Notes: a model not told the origin generated them from the letters alone. DNA of 64,000 bases from Ochotona curzoniae (GCF_017591425.1 NW_024467120.1:5952001-6016000); one strand, 5' to 3'; counted from the stretch's first letter, positions 33,165 through 43,948 are shown. Translations and numbers: made by a program.

Positions 33165-33559
33165 TTATCAACTGTTTAACAAACATCTTTATCAATCAAA
33201 TTGTTAAGAATTGTATGTTACTAGCTTTAACAAAAATCTTCTGGAGAATTTGTCATGCAGTATTACAGAAAGTGGATAGGTATTTAAAGCAGCCTAAACC
33301 TCCATTAAAAATAGTCTATGGAATTGGATCTATGACTTGTTCCCTTGCTAACCATGAGCTCTGTGAGATTAAAACCTATTCCCAGGTATGAGGATTCCCC
33401 TGTCCTGGAAGTTCCCAGTTTAGAGCCATTGTTTGCCCAAGGGGTATCAGGGTTTCATTTGTCTTCCCTAGCACTGTTTTGTAGGAGATGTATTCCTGCA
33501 AATGAAGATAAAATGGAGTCCTCCACAAGCCGCTGCTTGTAAAGCAAAACCACTACTCA
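33165..33559. other. unassigned spacer
   Basis: No element was recognised. A 65-codon frame (33,345-33,542) has no domain. Confidence 0.4.
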
Positions 33560-35136
33560 AGATGCAGCAAGCTCAAAATCAGGAACGTGGGAATTTCACA
33601 CCTGAAGAGCTGAGTGGAGAAAACCAATGGCTAGCACACCCACCCAAGACCTAATTTACAAAGTAACATTCACTCTGAAGAAGAAGTCCTTGCCCCTTCA
33701 CTCCCAGGTCTGCAATATTGGCAGAGCAGTGAAAGCAACTCAAAAGAACTAACAGTAACAGCTTTACCAAGAGGGACTGGTTTTATTTACAAGCAAATGC
33801 AGGGAACTACAAGCCTATGAATGGTGTTGACAGCAATGGATATTTTTGATGATTAGAAATGAAGATAAGGCTGATATTCTATAACAGAAAACAACAGACC
33901 AGTTAGAATTTTAATACAAAGAAAGCTCCAAATAGCCGTGCTAGTGTCAGAGCAGGACAAAGTTCGTGAGCCAGTGCTCAGAACTTTGATTTCGGAGATG
34001 CAGTATCAGAGGATGCCTGCTCTGGGGATAATGGATTTCACTGAACAATCTAGTAAAGTCAGCGAATAATACGAAAAATTAAAAATGATAATAGTTTCCA
34101 GGGTTGCATTCATACTTTATATACATATCCTGATTTCAATAAAATTTTCAAAGCGTACAACCATATTGGAAACTAAATCACAGACATGAGCGAGAGGGAA
34201 GAGTAGGCCACAGAAATTTCATTTAAATAGGTCCAAATGTCATTCAGTATAGCTAGAAGGAATACTTTCAAAGAACAAAGTACACTGTGAGAGAGAAGAG
34301 AGGGCATGATGACAATTTCTCACAGACAAGAAGAATAAAAAGAGAGAAGTCACCAAACGGAACCAAACAAAAATTGTATCATTGACTAGTATAATAACTG
34401 GAATGATGAACTCACTGAAGAGACAAAGCAGAAGGCAGGAGCTGACAAAGGATCAGTGGACTCAAGGATAGGTCAAAAGATGTTAGGCCACCTGAAGATG
34501 CAAGAGAAAGATACGATAAAAGAGCAGAGTCTCAGAGAAGGGTCAGACACAGGCACAACAGAAGTAGGTGTTGTGGTACAGGGTGTTAACTCACTACCTG
34601 GGATGCCAGCATTCCGTATGGGTCAAGCCCTGGCTGCTCCAGTCCAGCTCTTTGTTAACAGCCTGGGAAAGCAGTAGAATATGGTCCAAGTTCTTGGGCC
34701 CTTGATAAGTGTGTGGAAGAACCTAAGAGAGTGCCAGACTCCTAGCTTTGGTCTGGACCAGCGATGGTGATTGCAGCAGTTTGGAGATGGAATCCACGGA
34801 TAGATTAGTTCTCTCTTGCTCTCTAACTCTTTCAAAACAATAAAATAAATCTTCAAAAGAAAAATGGCAGCTGAAGAGAAAGAAGCAAAAAGAATACTTG
34901 CAAAGCATAAATTCTAAAAATTGGTAGAAGACATAAACCTGTCAATTGAAGCAGCTCAGGGAACCACAAAGAGGACACATGCAGAGGTCTTTACCCAGAG
35001 CTACCATAGTGGGACGACAGAGACAAAAGCAGAGAAAACGTTGCAAACAGTGAGTGAAACATACTCACCAAGCAAAAGGAAATTCAATAAAATCCAACAG
35101 AAGGATTTATAGGAAAAGAGAACCAGTAAAAATAAT
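33560..35136 (+). mobile_element. second old L1, 5' UTR and ORF1 region, sense
   Basis: From 34,920, 'GGTAGAAGACATAAACCTGTCAATTGAAGCAGCTCAGGGAACC' and 'AGCAAAAGGAAATTCAATAAAATCCAACAGAAGG' follow the L1M ORF1 3' half ('GACATAAATCTACAGATTCAAGAAGCTCA.CGAACCCCA'). The A-rich left part up to the SINE at 34,563 fits the upstream ORF1 and 5' UTR. No open ORF1 survives. Confidence 0.65.
34563..34855 (+). mobile_element. C-SINE inside the old L1
   Basis: AGTAGGTGTTGTGGTACAGGGTGTTAA, CCGTATGGGTCAAGCCCTGGC, CCTGGGAAAGCAGTAGAATATGG and AATAAAATAAATCTTC. The L1 continues on both sides. Confidence 0.85.
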
Positions 35137-35446
35137 TTTTAAAACATTGATTTATTTGACAGATATAGTTACCGAGAGAGAGAGAGAAAAAGACACTCGG
35201 AGAACTTCCGTTCCACCTATATGAGTTCAACTCCCTAAATGGCTTGTAGGGCTGGGGCTGGCTAGGCTGAACACGGGACCTTCTTCTTTGTCTCCCATGT
35301 GTTGTATCTTGGGCCTTCCTCTCCTGCTATTCAGGCCACTAACAGGGAGCTGGAACAGAAGTGGAGAAAACGGTACTTGAACCCATGCCCACATGGGATG
35401 CTGGCATCACCAACAGCAGTTTTATACACTACAACATAATGCCAGC
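35137..35446 (-). mobile_element. C-SINE, diverged
   Basis: TTTTTAAAACATTGATTTATTTGACAG, CCGAGAGAGAGAGAG, CACTAACAGGGAGCTGGAACAG, CCCACATGGGATGCTGGC and the head CATAATGCCAGC. Confidence 0.87.
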
Positions 35447-35620
35447 AAGATACTGAGGAATTTCCCCAAGTGGTTGGCTGCTGCAGAAATGAATGCCAAG
35501 TAGAGTTCTGGATTAGATCTTGGAACAGAGAGCAAAAATCAGAAACCTAGTAAAATGTCATTATAGTGTCCAGTTAACCGGAGAGTACCAATGTTGATGC
35601 TTTGATCATTGTACAGTGTT

Positions 35621-35646
35621 GATGGAAGATGCTATCATCTTCCATC
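35621..35646. repeat. perfect 11-bp hairpin
   Basis: GATGGAAGATG (35,621-35,631), loop CTAT, CATCTTCCATC (35,636-35,646). It lies in unassigned DNA between two SINEs. No mismatches in the stem. Confidence 0.9.
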
Positions 35647-35691
35647 TTCTCTGTAGGAAGTCCAAAATTACACCACCCTCCAAAAACAGAG

Positions 35692-36021
35692 TTTTTTTTT
35701 AAGATTTGTTTATTTTTATTTAAGAGACAGATTTACACAGAGAAGGGGAGACAGAAACAGAGAGCTCTTACATCAACTGATTCACTTCCCAAATGGTCAC
35801 AACGGCCTGTGCTGAGCCAATCTGAATCCAGGATCCAGGAGCTTCTTCTGGCTCTCCTCCACAGGTACAGGGTGCCAAGGACTTGGACCATCCTCTCTTG
35901 CCTTCCTAGTTCACAAGTAGGGAGTTAGATGTGAAGTGGAGCAGCTGAGGCTCTGTGTCCATATGGGCTGCCAGGGCCAGCAGGTGGAGGATTAGCTTGT
36001 TGAGCCAGAGTACCAACCCCC
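35692..36021 (-). mobile_element. C-SINE, full length
   Basis: TTTTTTTTTAAGATTTGTTTATTTTTATTTAAG, GTGCTGAGCCAATCTG, TTCACAAGTAGGGAGTTAGATGTG, CCATATGGGCTGCC and the head AGTACCAACCCC. Confidence 0.9.
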
Positions 36022-36345
36022 AAATAAAGGTTTTAGAAAAGGTTTCCTCTAGCCAAAAGCTCATCAACTGCAGAAGAGGTAAATAATTTGCAGCAATTTG
36101 TGATTACATTTTGATCAGAAAGAAAAGACTTAAAAACAAAGATATGATTCCGGGGTGGATTCTGAGATTGAGCTCATATTGTTCTTGTATTGAGATTACA
36201 CAGTGTTCAGTATTTACTTTGTGACAATTCACTAAGCCAGAATTCGATCATATTCTTACATTTGGGACACGCCACTGGCTTCTAAATTCAAATAGTTCTA
36301 GTAACGTTAAGGTGTGGTAGTCAGCTTTTAACTCTGCTAGACAGC
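36022..36345. other. unassigned spacer, possibly upstream L1 3' UTR
   Basis: No firm landmark was seen. It precedes the L1 3' end on the same strand and may be part of it. Confidence 0.35.
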
Positions 36346-36605
36346 AAACTAGAGTCTAAATAAAAACATCGTTACAATGAAACTGTCGAACATATCTAAA
36401 CAGTAGGATACTGGACTGCCTGATTTTGTACCAGCAATGTCAGGGCACACTTAAATAACAGACTGATGGACTCATGACTGCTTATGAAGGACTGTACTAT
36501 TGTGATAATATGGGGAAAATCAGTTGAGGTTGGGAATTTGGGGAGGGGGTAGGGAAATCCCAGATCCTATGAAATTGTGCCACAAAACTCAAAATTCATA
36601 TATAT
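36346..36605 (+). mobile_element. lagomorph L1 3' end
   Basis: 'AATGAAACTGTCGAACATATCTAAACAGTAGGATACTGGACTGCCTG', 'GAAGGACTGTACTATTGTGATAATATGGGG', the G4 block (36,532-36,554) and 'CCCAGATCCTATGAAATTGTGCCAC'. An AT dinucleotide tract replaces most of the poly(A). Confidence 0.82.
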
Positions 36606-37675
36606 ATATTTATACAAAAGAAATGAAATAATGCATTAAAAAGAAAACTCAAGAAAAATATCCTTAAAAAGTAGCATTTAAGGATAGACTACATAGGTCA
36701 TGGGGACATGACATTTGTGTTGTTTTACTGAAGTTTTCCATTGGGACAGTGATTACATGGACACATAGCTGCAACACATTTCCTTTCTGAAAGTTGAGTT
36801 TTGTTCTGTTGGTTTCATATGATTTGTTAGAATTTTATAATGCTGTGAAATAATGTTGATGAACTCTGCTTAACAGAAATCTCAATCAAATCTCAAATCA
36901 AAAGTACTTAAGCAATAAATGATATTAACTATTTCACTTTAGATAATCCTAATAGGGCAACTCCAGGGCTGAGTAATGCAGTTTCAAAATGTCCTTTCCA
37001 GATCCGGTCTCTGTCTATCTGTGCTTCTGCCGTACTCTGGAGACTGTGTCGGCAAGATGCTTGCTGCTGCTTCAGGTAGCATTCTCATGAAAACACTCAA
37101 ACCAGAGCACGGGAGCGACTCAGAACTTCTACAACAGAAAGCTCACACTTCATTTTCAGAATTTTATCACATGCCCTTTTCTAAGGCAGTCTGTGCCCAG
37201 AGAGCTGGAGTATTACCAGAATTGGCTTAAATTTGTCCACATCCACCTCCAGGGACTGAAGCGGGCCCCTCATCCCATGGAACACAGGCACCTGTACAGT
37301 GCTTGTGTCATGTTGAGCATCTATTAGGAGAGCGTTAAAAGAAATAATTCTTAAGTATGATCGCATCCATGACTAGAAAGGGCAAGAGTCTATAATCCTG
37401 TAATAACATATTCTTTATAATACTAAGTGTGCCTTTAGAGGAAGGATGGTTGTAATATTATGACGGTCCCATTGCATTTGCGGTACATGAAGAACTTGTA
37501 TTGGCAGCTGATACAGTAGTCTGTGATACAGTCTATTATACTTTCCTCTTGCATTTGGTTATTCTTGTTTGATTTTCTAGGATGTGGGTAGAGCTGGCTG
37601 TGGTTTAGATGACTTGCTCAATGGCATGCTTCATTTCACTAAGAAATTTTTACTATTACTTCATCTCAAAACATT
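36606..37675. other. unassigned, repeat-poor block
   Basis: No landmark was recognised. The 84-codon frame at 36,976-37,230 has a Met and a mixed composition but no domain, signal peptide or neighbouring gene context. Confidence 0.4.
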
Positions 37676-38590
37676 TATTTATTTAATTTTTTCCCTAATG
37701 TAGTTGCATAGGCTCTGGGATTTCCCATCCCTCTCCAAATCTCCACCCTCCCCCTGCCCAGTGATTCCCCCATGTCATTATAATAGTACAGTCCTTCGTA
37801 ACCAGTCACATGTCCATCATTCGGCTATTTCAGTGTATCCTGACATTGTAGGCATGGACAATGGCAGAGAGTCCAGCATCCTATTGTTAAATACATTCAA
37901 CAGTTTCATTGGGAGTCCATCTTTGATTTATAAGTAGAGATGCATACTGCATTGTATCTTTACATTGTTTATGACAGTCCCCACCACAGTTTCTATATAT
38001 ATATATCCCTGTAAATGAAGAGTCATAAAACGAAATCAACAACAGAGAGAAAAATTAAAAATTTACAACATGAAGTTAAATAGCATGCTACTTAATAACG
38101 TGTTGCTAAAGAAATGAAAAAGAAAATTAGACATTCCAAAAGCAAATGGTGCTGTTGTATAACCTAGGAGTCAATGAGAGAATTACAAAAACGTCTTTTG
38201 AATGAATGAAAATAAAAACAAAAACACCGAAACCCATGAGATGTAGCACAAATAGTACTGAGCAAGCTATTCTGCATAAAGTTTGCCTTATATCACAGAG
38301 AATATATTATGTTTGTCCTTTGGGGATTGACTTGTTTCACTGAGTGCAATGGTCTTAAGTTGGATTGCAAACGGTATGATGTCATTCCTTTAAATGGTGG
38401 AGTAGAATTCCATGGAGTAGATTGACCACAGTTTCTTTATGCACTCCTTGTTTGATGGGCATCGGGGTTGTCTCCACGTCTTTGCTGTTGTAGATTGTGC
38501 TACTGTAAATATGGAATCACAGATCTCTTTCTCATACGCATTTCATTTCTTTTGGACATATTCCCAGAAGTGGGATATTTTTATATATTC
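37676..38590 (-). mobile_element. lagomorph L1, ORF2 3' end and 3' UTR, antisense
   Basis: From left: T-rich end, 'GCATAGGCTCTGGGATTTCCC', C-rich complement of the G4 block (37,746-37,771), 'GTACAGTCCTTCGTAACC', 'CAACAGTTTCATTGGGAG'. Then antisense ORF2 C-terminal phrases: 'GTAGAATTCCATGGAGTAGATTGACCACAG', 'GGGCATCGGGGTTGTCTCC' and 'TTTGGACATATTCCCAGAAGTGGG'. ORF2 is broken; about 900 bp is retained. Confidence 0.85.
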
Positions 38591-38624
38591 AGAATATACC
38601 TTAATTAGGCATGGTAGCATAAGG

Positions 38625-38812
38625 CATGTCGAAAGTCTGTATAAAGTGGATTTAAAAGGTAAGTTAATTTTGCCATCCCCTCCAAACAAATCTGGGCATA
38701 ACTTTTTATAATACTCAATTTACATGAATTTTTCAAAACACTGAAGTTAATGAATTTCAACAAAAAAATTCACTTATCCTTTCATTCCAAATTCCACAAA
38801 CTTTTGAGTTCT
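38625..38812. mobile_element. mariner-like MITE, one copy plus a half copy
   Basis: 'CGAAAGTCTGTATAAAGTGGATTTAAAAGGTAAGTTAATTTTG' and 'AACTTTTTATAATACTCAATTTACATGAATTTTTCAAAAC' form imperfect inverted ends. A further inverted half ('TTCACTTATCCTTTCATTCC...CCACAAACTTTTGAG') follows. Confidence 0.45.
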
Positions 38813-38912
38813 AAGTATTTGAATTTTAATGTAGTACCAGAATTGATTTGAAATTATTTTCCCAACATTCTAAAATGTACATTTACAGAAAAACTTTTAT
38901 AGAAAATTTGTG

Positions 38913-39217
38913 AGTAGCAGCACAGTGGCTCAACAAGCTAATCATCCATCTGTGGTGCCGACACCCCATGTGGGTGCCTGTTTGTGATCCACCTGCTTCT
39001 TTTCTGATTCAACTCTGCTTGTTACCTGGGAAAGACAGTAGAGAATGGCTCAATTCCTTGGGCCCCTGTATCCACATGGGAGACTCTTGGCTAAAGATCA
39101 GCTCAGCTATGGCCGTTGCAGCCACTTGGGCAATGAACCAGCAGCTGGAAGATTCTCTCTCTCACCCTCCTTCTTTGTGTAAATATATCTTTCAAATAAA
39201 AACTAATGTTTGTAAAA
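38913..39217 (+). mobile_element. C-SINE with target-site duplication
   Basis: GTAGCAGCACAGTGGCTCAACAAGC, CCCCATGTGGGTGCC, ATCAGCTCAGCTATGGCCGTTGCAGCC and TTCAAATAAAAAC. Perfect duplication AGAAAATTTGTG at 38,901-38,912 and 39,218-39,229. A small deletion removes part of the duplicated CTCCTGGCTCCTGG segment. Confidence 0.93.
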
Positions 39218-39247
39218 AGAAAATTTGTGGCAGCAATCATGATGTAG

Positions 39248-39922
39248 TTTTTTTTATATTATTATTATTTGTTGTTTGTTTGTTTTGCAAAGTCAAATTT
39301 ACAGAGAGGAGAGACAGAAAGATCTTCCATTCAGTGATTCAACTGCCCAAGTGGCCACAACAGCCGAAAGTGAGCCAATCTGAAGCCAGGAGCCAGGAAC
39401 TTCCTCCGGGTCTTCCATGTGGGTGCAGGGTCCCAAGGTTTTGGACTATCCTCAACTGCTTTCCCCGGCCACACACAGGGAGCTAGAAGGGAAACAAGGC
39501 AGCTGGCACATGAACCCATATGGGATACTAGTTCTTTTTTTTTTAAAGATTTATTTTTATTATTTTCTCATTGGAAAGGCAGATATACAGAGAGGAGAGA
39601 CAGAGAGGAAGATCTTCCGTCCGATGATTCACTCCCCAAGTGAGCGCAACGGCTGATGCTATGCCGATCCAAAGCCAGGAGCCTCCTCCGGGTCTCCCAC
39701 GCGGGTGCAGAGTCCCAAAGCTTTGGGCCGTCCTGGACTGCTTTCCCGGGCCACAGGCAGGGAGCTGGAAGGGAAGCGGGGCTGCTGGGATTAGAACCGG
39801 TGCCCATATGGGATCCCGGGCGTGCAAGGTGAGGACCTTAACCACTGCGCCACCGCTCCGGGCCCGGGATACTAGTTCTTGCAAGGCAAGGACTTTAACC
39901 ACCAGGCTACCGCATCGGGCCC
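39248..39922 (-). mobile_element. C-SINE split by a younger C-SINE
   Basis: Left piece 39,248-39,536: GCAAAGTCAAATTTACAGAGAGG through CCCATATGGGATACTAGTTCTT. Right piece 39,881-39,922: GCAAGGCAAGGACTTTAACCACCAGG ending ATCGGGCCC. Joined across the insert they make one full-length SINE of middle age. Confidence 0.93.
39537..39865 (-). mobile_element. C-SINE, young subfamily copy nested in another SINE
   Basis: TTAAAGATTTATTTTTATTATTTTCTCATTGG tail, GTGAGCGCAACGGCTGATGC, AGAACCGGTGCCCATATGG and CACCGCTCCGGGCCC. A perfect 15-base duplication GGGATACTAGTTCTT brackets it (39,522-39,536 and 39,866-39,880). The 128- and 205-codon frames crossing this region are SINE antisense or sense reads. Confidence 0.97.
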
Positions 39923-39947
39923 ATAACATAAAGTCTATGCTTGTTTT

Positions 39948-40275
39948 TTTTTTAAGATTGATTTATTTATTGCAAAGTCAGATATACAAAGAGGAGGAGA
40001 AACAGAGAGGAAATCTTCCATTCGATGATTCACTCCCCAAGTGGCCGCAACAGCCAAAGCTGTGCCAATCCGAAGCCAGGAGCCAGGAACTTCTTCCAGG
40101 TCTCCCACATGGGTGTAGGGTCCCAAAGCTTTGGGCCATCCTTGACTGCTTTCCCAGGCCACAAGTAGGGAGCTGGATGGGAAGTGGAGCTGCTGGGATT
40201 AGAACCGGCACCCATATGGCATCCCGGCGCGTCCAAAGCAAGGACTTTAGCCTCTAGGCCACGCTGCCGGGCCCA
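39948..40275 (-). mobile_element. C-SINE, full length with target-site duplication
   Basis: TTAAGATTGATTTATTTATTGCAAAGTCAG, GGCCGCAACAGCCAAAGC, GGGATTAGAACCGGCACCC and the head CACGCTGCCGGGCCC. TATGCTTGTTTT is duplicated at 39,936-39,947 and 40,276-40,287. Confidence 0.95.
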
Positions 40276-40287
40276 TATGCTTGTTTT

Positions 40288-40919
40288 ATGTTTCATCTAT
40301 TTTATGAACTATCCACCTCAAATTTTGAAAACTCTTTTCTTTGTCATCATATTCTAATACATTAAAAGATCTTATTTTGGTCACTGGCTCGTATTTTAGG
40401 AGAAGAGATCTATTTTGCAATTTTATTATTTCTATAAAATAACGCATTTTTGTCAGGACAAATGAATTAACTTAAAGATGTACAAAGTATTAGCTTGTAA
40501 TATTTCTTCTTGATGTTATTTTTTAGTTTTCATTTCTAAGGTTAAGCAGTCATCTTTCTCTAGACCTCCAACATTTTTTCTATTTGGTTCATTTTTTTTT
40601 TTCCTATTTGGTTCTAAGGATCAAATTATTTCTATCTCAGTAATTATGAAGTTCCATTTTTAATATTTCATCTTATTCTTTTTCCGATTTGCCCATTTTA
40701 CATATTCAATTTTATCATTGAATATATTATTTACGTATTTTCATCCTTTCCAGGATAATGTTAACATTCAATGTTCTAAGTCAGTTTGTGAAAAAATGAT
40801 ATTTTAATCACATTAATATCTCCTAAATCACCTAAATTCAAACACTGTTGTTTTATTTTTCTTAATCATAAAATTTCCAACAATAAAGATTATGTCCCTG
40901 GAAATAGACTCCTCTCTGC
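40288..40919. other. T-rich unassigned block
   Basis: Composition suits an antisense LINE of great age and it lies just left of a recognisable antisense L1 piece, but no phrase matched. Confidence 0.35.
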
Positions 40920-41280
40920 TTTACCTCCCACCACTTCACCAGCGGGACCCACAGTCACAGACTCTACACTTGAAAATACTTTCATACCCGTAAACGCACA
41001 TTGCATTTTCAGAGGCTTTAAATTTCCATTCTTGAGGTCAGATCCTGGCCTGCATGTACAAATATTTCTTTAAATTCGATTCCAGGGAGTGGGTTTCCTG
41101 GGTCAAGGGGTATGTACATGTTTAATTTTGATAACTGCTCACGCATTGCCCTCCACAAAAGGCTGTATCTGTCCACACAACAGTACGTGTCAATGCCCAT
41201 TTTCCTACATCCTGGCCAACTCTGAGATATTCCGTACATTGTACTTTCTAATTTGATTTCACTTGGATTTAGCAGATTCT
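40920..41280 (-). mobile_element. old L1 ORF2 C-terminal region, antisense
   Basis: 'CCAGGGAGTGGGTTTCCTGGGTCAAGGGGTATGTACATG', 'GCATTGCCCTCCACAAAAGGCTGTATC' and 'CATTTTCCTACATCCTGGCCAACTCTG' are well-known antisense L1 ORF2 phrases. The frame is broken. Confidence 0.75.
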
Positions 41281-41420
41281 TTTCAATATCAAAGAAACTT
41301 GGTTTTTGTGAGTGTGTGGTGGCGGTGATGTGATGGCTTAGTCTTTCATTATCGTATCAAAATTTTTGTGTAGCAATTCGACATGACAGTATGAGTTGCA
41401 AAAATTTTATTTTTCAAAAA

Positions 41421-41496
41421 TTAATGCAGTTTCCTCTGACCACTGTACAAGCAAAATGTAATGTGGTTTCCTCTAGATATTGTACAAATAAAATAT
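41421..41496. repeat. 37-bp tandem duplication, diverged
   Basis: Two units: TTAATGCAGTTTCCTCTGACC..TTGTACAAGCAAAATG-like and TAATGTGGTTTCCTCTAGAT..TTGTACAAATAAAATATG, offset 37 bases. Confidence 0.7.
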
Positions 41497-41806
41497 GCAG
41501 CAAGTGCCAAAAATAAAGTATTTTTCCATAGAATATAAACTTTAATATGCATTTAGCATTATTATATTATTGCATGTTTGGGTTGTCTATACCTATACAT
41601 CTAACTGTTGTTTCAAAACTAAGAATTTGTTTAAAAATGTGTTTGTATCTTAATTTCTTATAGCATTCGTCATAATTTTTATTTCATTACAAACTTCTAT
41701 ATATCCCTCAAATCAAATTATAGAATCCTAGCCTATTTGAGAAATATTTCCACATACATAGGCTTATATACAAATGATAAGATGTTCATTTAGAAACAAG
41801 TACCAG

Positions 41807-42134
41807 GGCCCGGAGCGGTGGCGCAAGAGGTTAAGTCCTCGCCTTGCACGCCCGGGATCCCATATGGACGCCGGTTCTAATCCCGGCAGCCCTGCTTCCC
41901 TTCCAGCTCCCTGCCTGTGGCCTGGGAAAGCAGTCGAGGACGGCCCAAGGCTTTGGGAACCTGCACCCGCGTGGGAGACCCAGAAGAGGCTCCTGGCTTC
42001 GGATCGGCATAGTATCGGCCGTTGCGCTCACTTGGGGAGTGAATCACCGGACGGAAGATCTTCCTCTCTGTCTCTCCTCTCTGTATATCCGCCTTTCCAA
42101 TAAAAAAATAATAAAAATAAATCTTTAAAAAAAA
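41807..42134 (+). mobile_element. C-SINE, young subfamily copy
   Basis: GGCCCGGAGCGGTGGCGCAAGAGG, GGTTCTAATCCCGG (B box), GATCGGCATAGTATCGGCC and AAATAAATCTTTAAAAAAAA. A 15-base duplication AGAAACAAGTACCAG stands at 41,792-41,806 and 42,135-42,149. Little CpG decay. Confidence 0.97.
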
Positions 42135-42149
42135 AGAAACAAGTACCAG

Positions 42150-42858
42150 TTCTGGACTATTCCTCCCCTCTTCAACCCATATGTGGAGATGCCACTGAAA
42201 AGCATCCTGGCTGCAGAGGGCAAGCAGATGAGACCCAATATGTGCAAACAGCTTCTAATGGGAGGGAGCACTGCGCCCAGACGAGGGAGGCGGGGGGATT
42301 GCAAGGAATACCTTTCCTCTAGCTACTGGTACCTCGACTCCCCTGGAGGCTCAGTAGCAATGCATCTCAGAACAGAGCAGATCTTTTTTTTTTTCTAATT
42401 GATGAGCTATGCACTCACCTTGGAACATGTCTCACTCTTTTTATGAAAATATATTTGGGCTAGATTTGCGATGTTTTTAGCCATCAAGAGATGCCCAGGG
42501 AGGAAGCGAGGCACCAATTGCCACGCTCACATCTTTGGATCCTGTCAGTCTCTTCTTTCCCCGTCTCATGGAGATGGGCTCCAGCTGAGGTTCAGGTTCT
42601 CCTCTGTCACACCAGCAGGCCAAGCAGCTGACAACAAAAGGAGGAAACACTGGTTAGTAGGAAACCAAGACTTCTGATGACTTAAGGGAAGATAAAAGTA
42701 GGAGAGCAAATTGAGGAAGCTGCATAAAAGGAGACTGAATGAAGCAGAAGAATGAGAATTGAAGCTACTTGATAGAAGATGATGTTTCAAGAAACAAGAA
42801 AAGGCAGATTTGAAAAAAAATTAACTTTAGATGGTATATGTAAGAACTGCAGCTGTTG
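42150..42858. other. unassigned, single-copy-looking block
   Basis: Locally GC-rich at about 42,200-42,360 and 42,480-42,650, with no recognised repeat. Frames of 71 and 68 codons have no domain. Duplicated SINE target starts at 42,844. Confidence 0.4.
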
Positions 42859-43188
42859 GGTCTGGCACAGTAGTCTAAAGTCCTTGCCTTGCATGCCCTG
42901 GGATCCCATATGAGCACCTGTTCTAATCCTAGCAGTCCCACTTCCTGTCCAGCTCCCTGCTGGGGCCTGGAAAAGCAGCTGAGGATGGCCCAAAGCCTTG
43001 GGACCTTGCACCCATGTGGGAGACCCCAAGGAGGCTCCTGGCACCTGGCTTCAGATTGACTCAGCTCTGGCCATTGTGGCCACTTGGAAAAGTGAATCAG
43101 CAGATGGAAGATCTTCTTCTCTGTGTCTCCTCCTCTTTGTATGTCTGACTTTTCAATAAATAAATAAAATAAATCTTAAAAACAAGAA
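42859..43188 (+). mobile_element. C-SINE, full length with target-site duplication
   Basis: GGTCTGGCACAGTAGTCTAAAG, GGGATCCCATATGAGCACC, TTCAGATTGACTCAGCTC and AATAAATAAAATAAATC. GAACTGCAGCTGTTG (42,844-42,858) and GAAATGCAGCTGTTG (43,189-43,203) match at 14 of 15. Confidence 0.94.
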
Positions 43189-43203
43189 GAAATGCAGCTG
43201 TTG

Positions 43204-43716
43204 AAGGAATCGTAATAAACATACAAAGGAATAATTTAATTAGGTGTAGAAACATTAACCCAAGTAACCCAAGAAAAGAGAGAGAAAAGCCAACAAACAG
43301 AAGATAGAAAATGTTCTGTTTGCTGTTCAGTGTCCACTAACAGATGTCTCAGAACAGCAGTTCAGACTACAATGAATTTTGCAAACCAAAGATGCTATTT
43401 CGGACCAGTGGTTTTCTGAAGGTACCAAGTAGAGCAGATAATAAACGTAGATGCAGTTTTGGTAACATTTAAGAATTTCACAAAGAAAAAAACAAATGTT
43501 TCTACAAGGAAAAAGCAGATCTTTCAAAATACTTAAAAACTGGGTTACCATTATAAATCATAATTGCAAGAGTGGCTTTAGAAAAATATTGATTTTCAAC
43601 AAAAAAAATTTCATTTTCAGTGGCATGTGCCACTAAAGATATGCGCCACTAAAGGCGACTAAAGATATTCGCAAAAAAACCACAGTGTCTCAAAGAGTAC
43701 TGTAATACAATCTACT
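43204..43716. other. unassigned spacer
   Basis: Mostly A-rich with no recognised element. A short local repeat of CCACTAAAG/GCGACTAAAGATAT occurs at about 43,630-43,665. Confidence 0.4.
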
Positions 43717-43948
43717 TTGGAAGACATTCAGAAGGTGCATTTCAGGAAGAAGAAAAATAAATGTAGAAGGGAAGTCACAGTATAAAGGAAAAGCAAAAAG
43801 AGAAGCATAGCAAGGTATGTGCCTGCATAAATAAGCACATTTCAGAATAAATGACCTTCAGGGGACTGATGTGGCATGCAGATGAGGCTGATACATGGGA
43901 GGCCAGCATCCTATATGAGGTACAATTGAGTCTCAACTGCTCCACTTC
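43717..43948 (+). repeat. inverted duplication, left arm
   Basis: The sequence from GAAGACATTCAGAAGGTGCATTTCAGG to GAGGTACAATTGAGTCTCAACTGC recurs in reverse complement at 44,622-44,862. The shared region includes both flanking DNA and the first part of the SINE at 43,861. By eye most positions agree, with scattered substitutions and small indels. Confidence 0.88.

Noticed and set aside
38968..39486. 172-codon open frame
   Set aside because: It crosses one sense SINE, a T-rich linker and the start of an antisense SINE, so it is repeat-derived.
39640..40257. 205-codon open frame, the longest in the window
   Set aside because: It runs through two minus-strand SINEs and the junction between them. 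The peptide repeats the typical translated SINE pattern twice and has no start context or domain.
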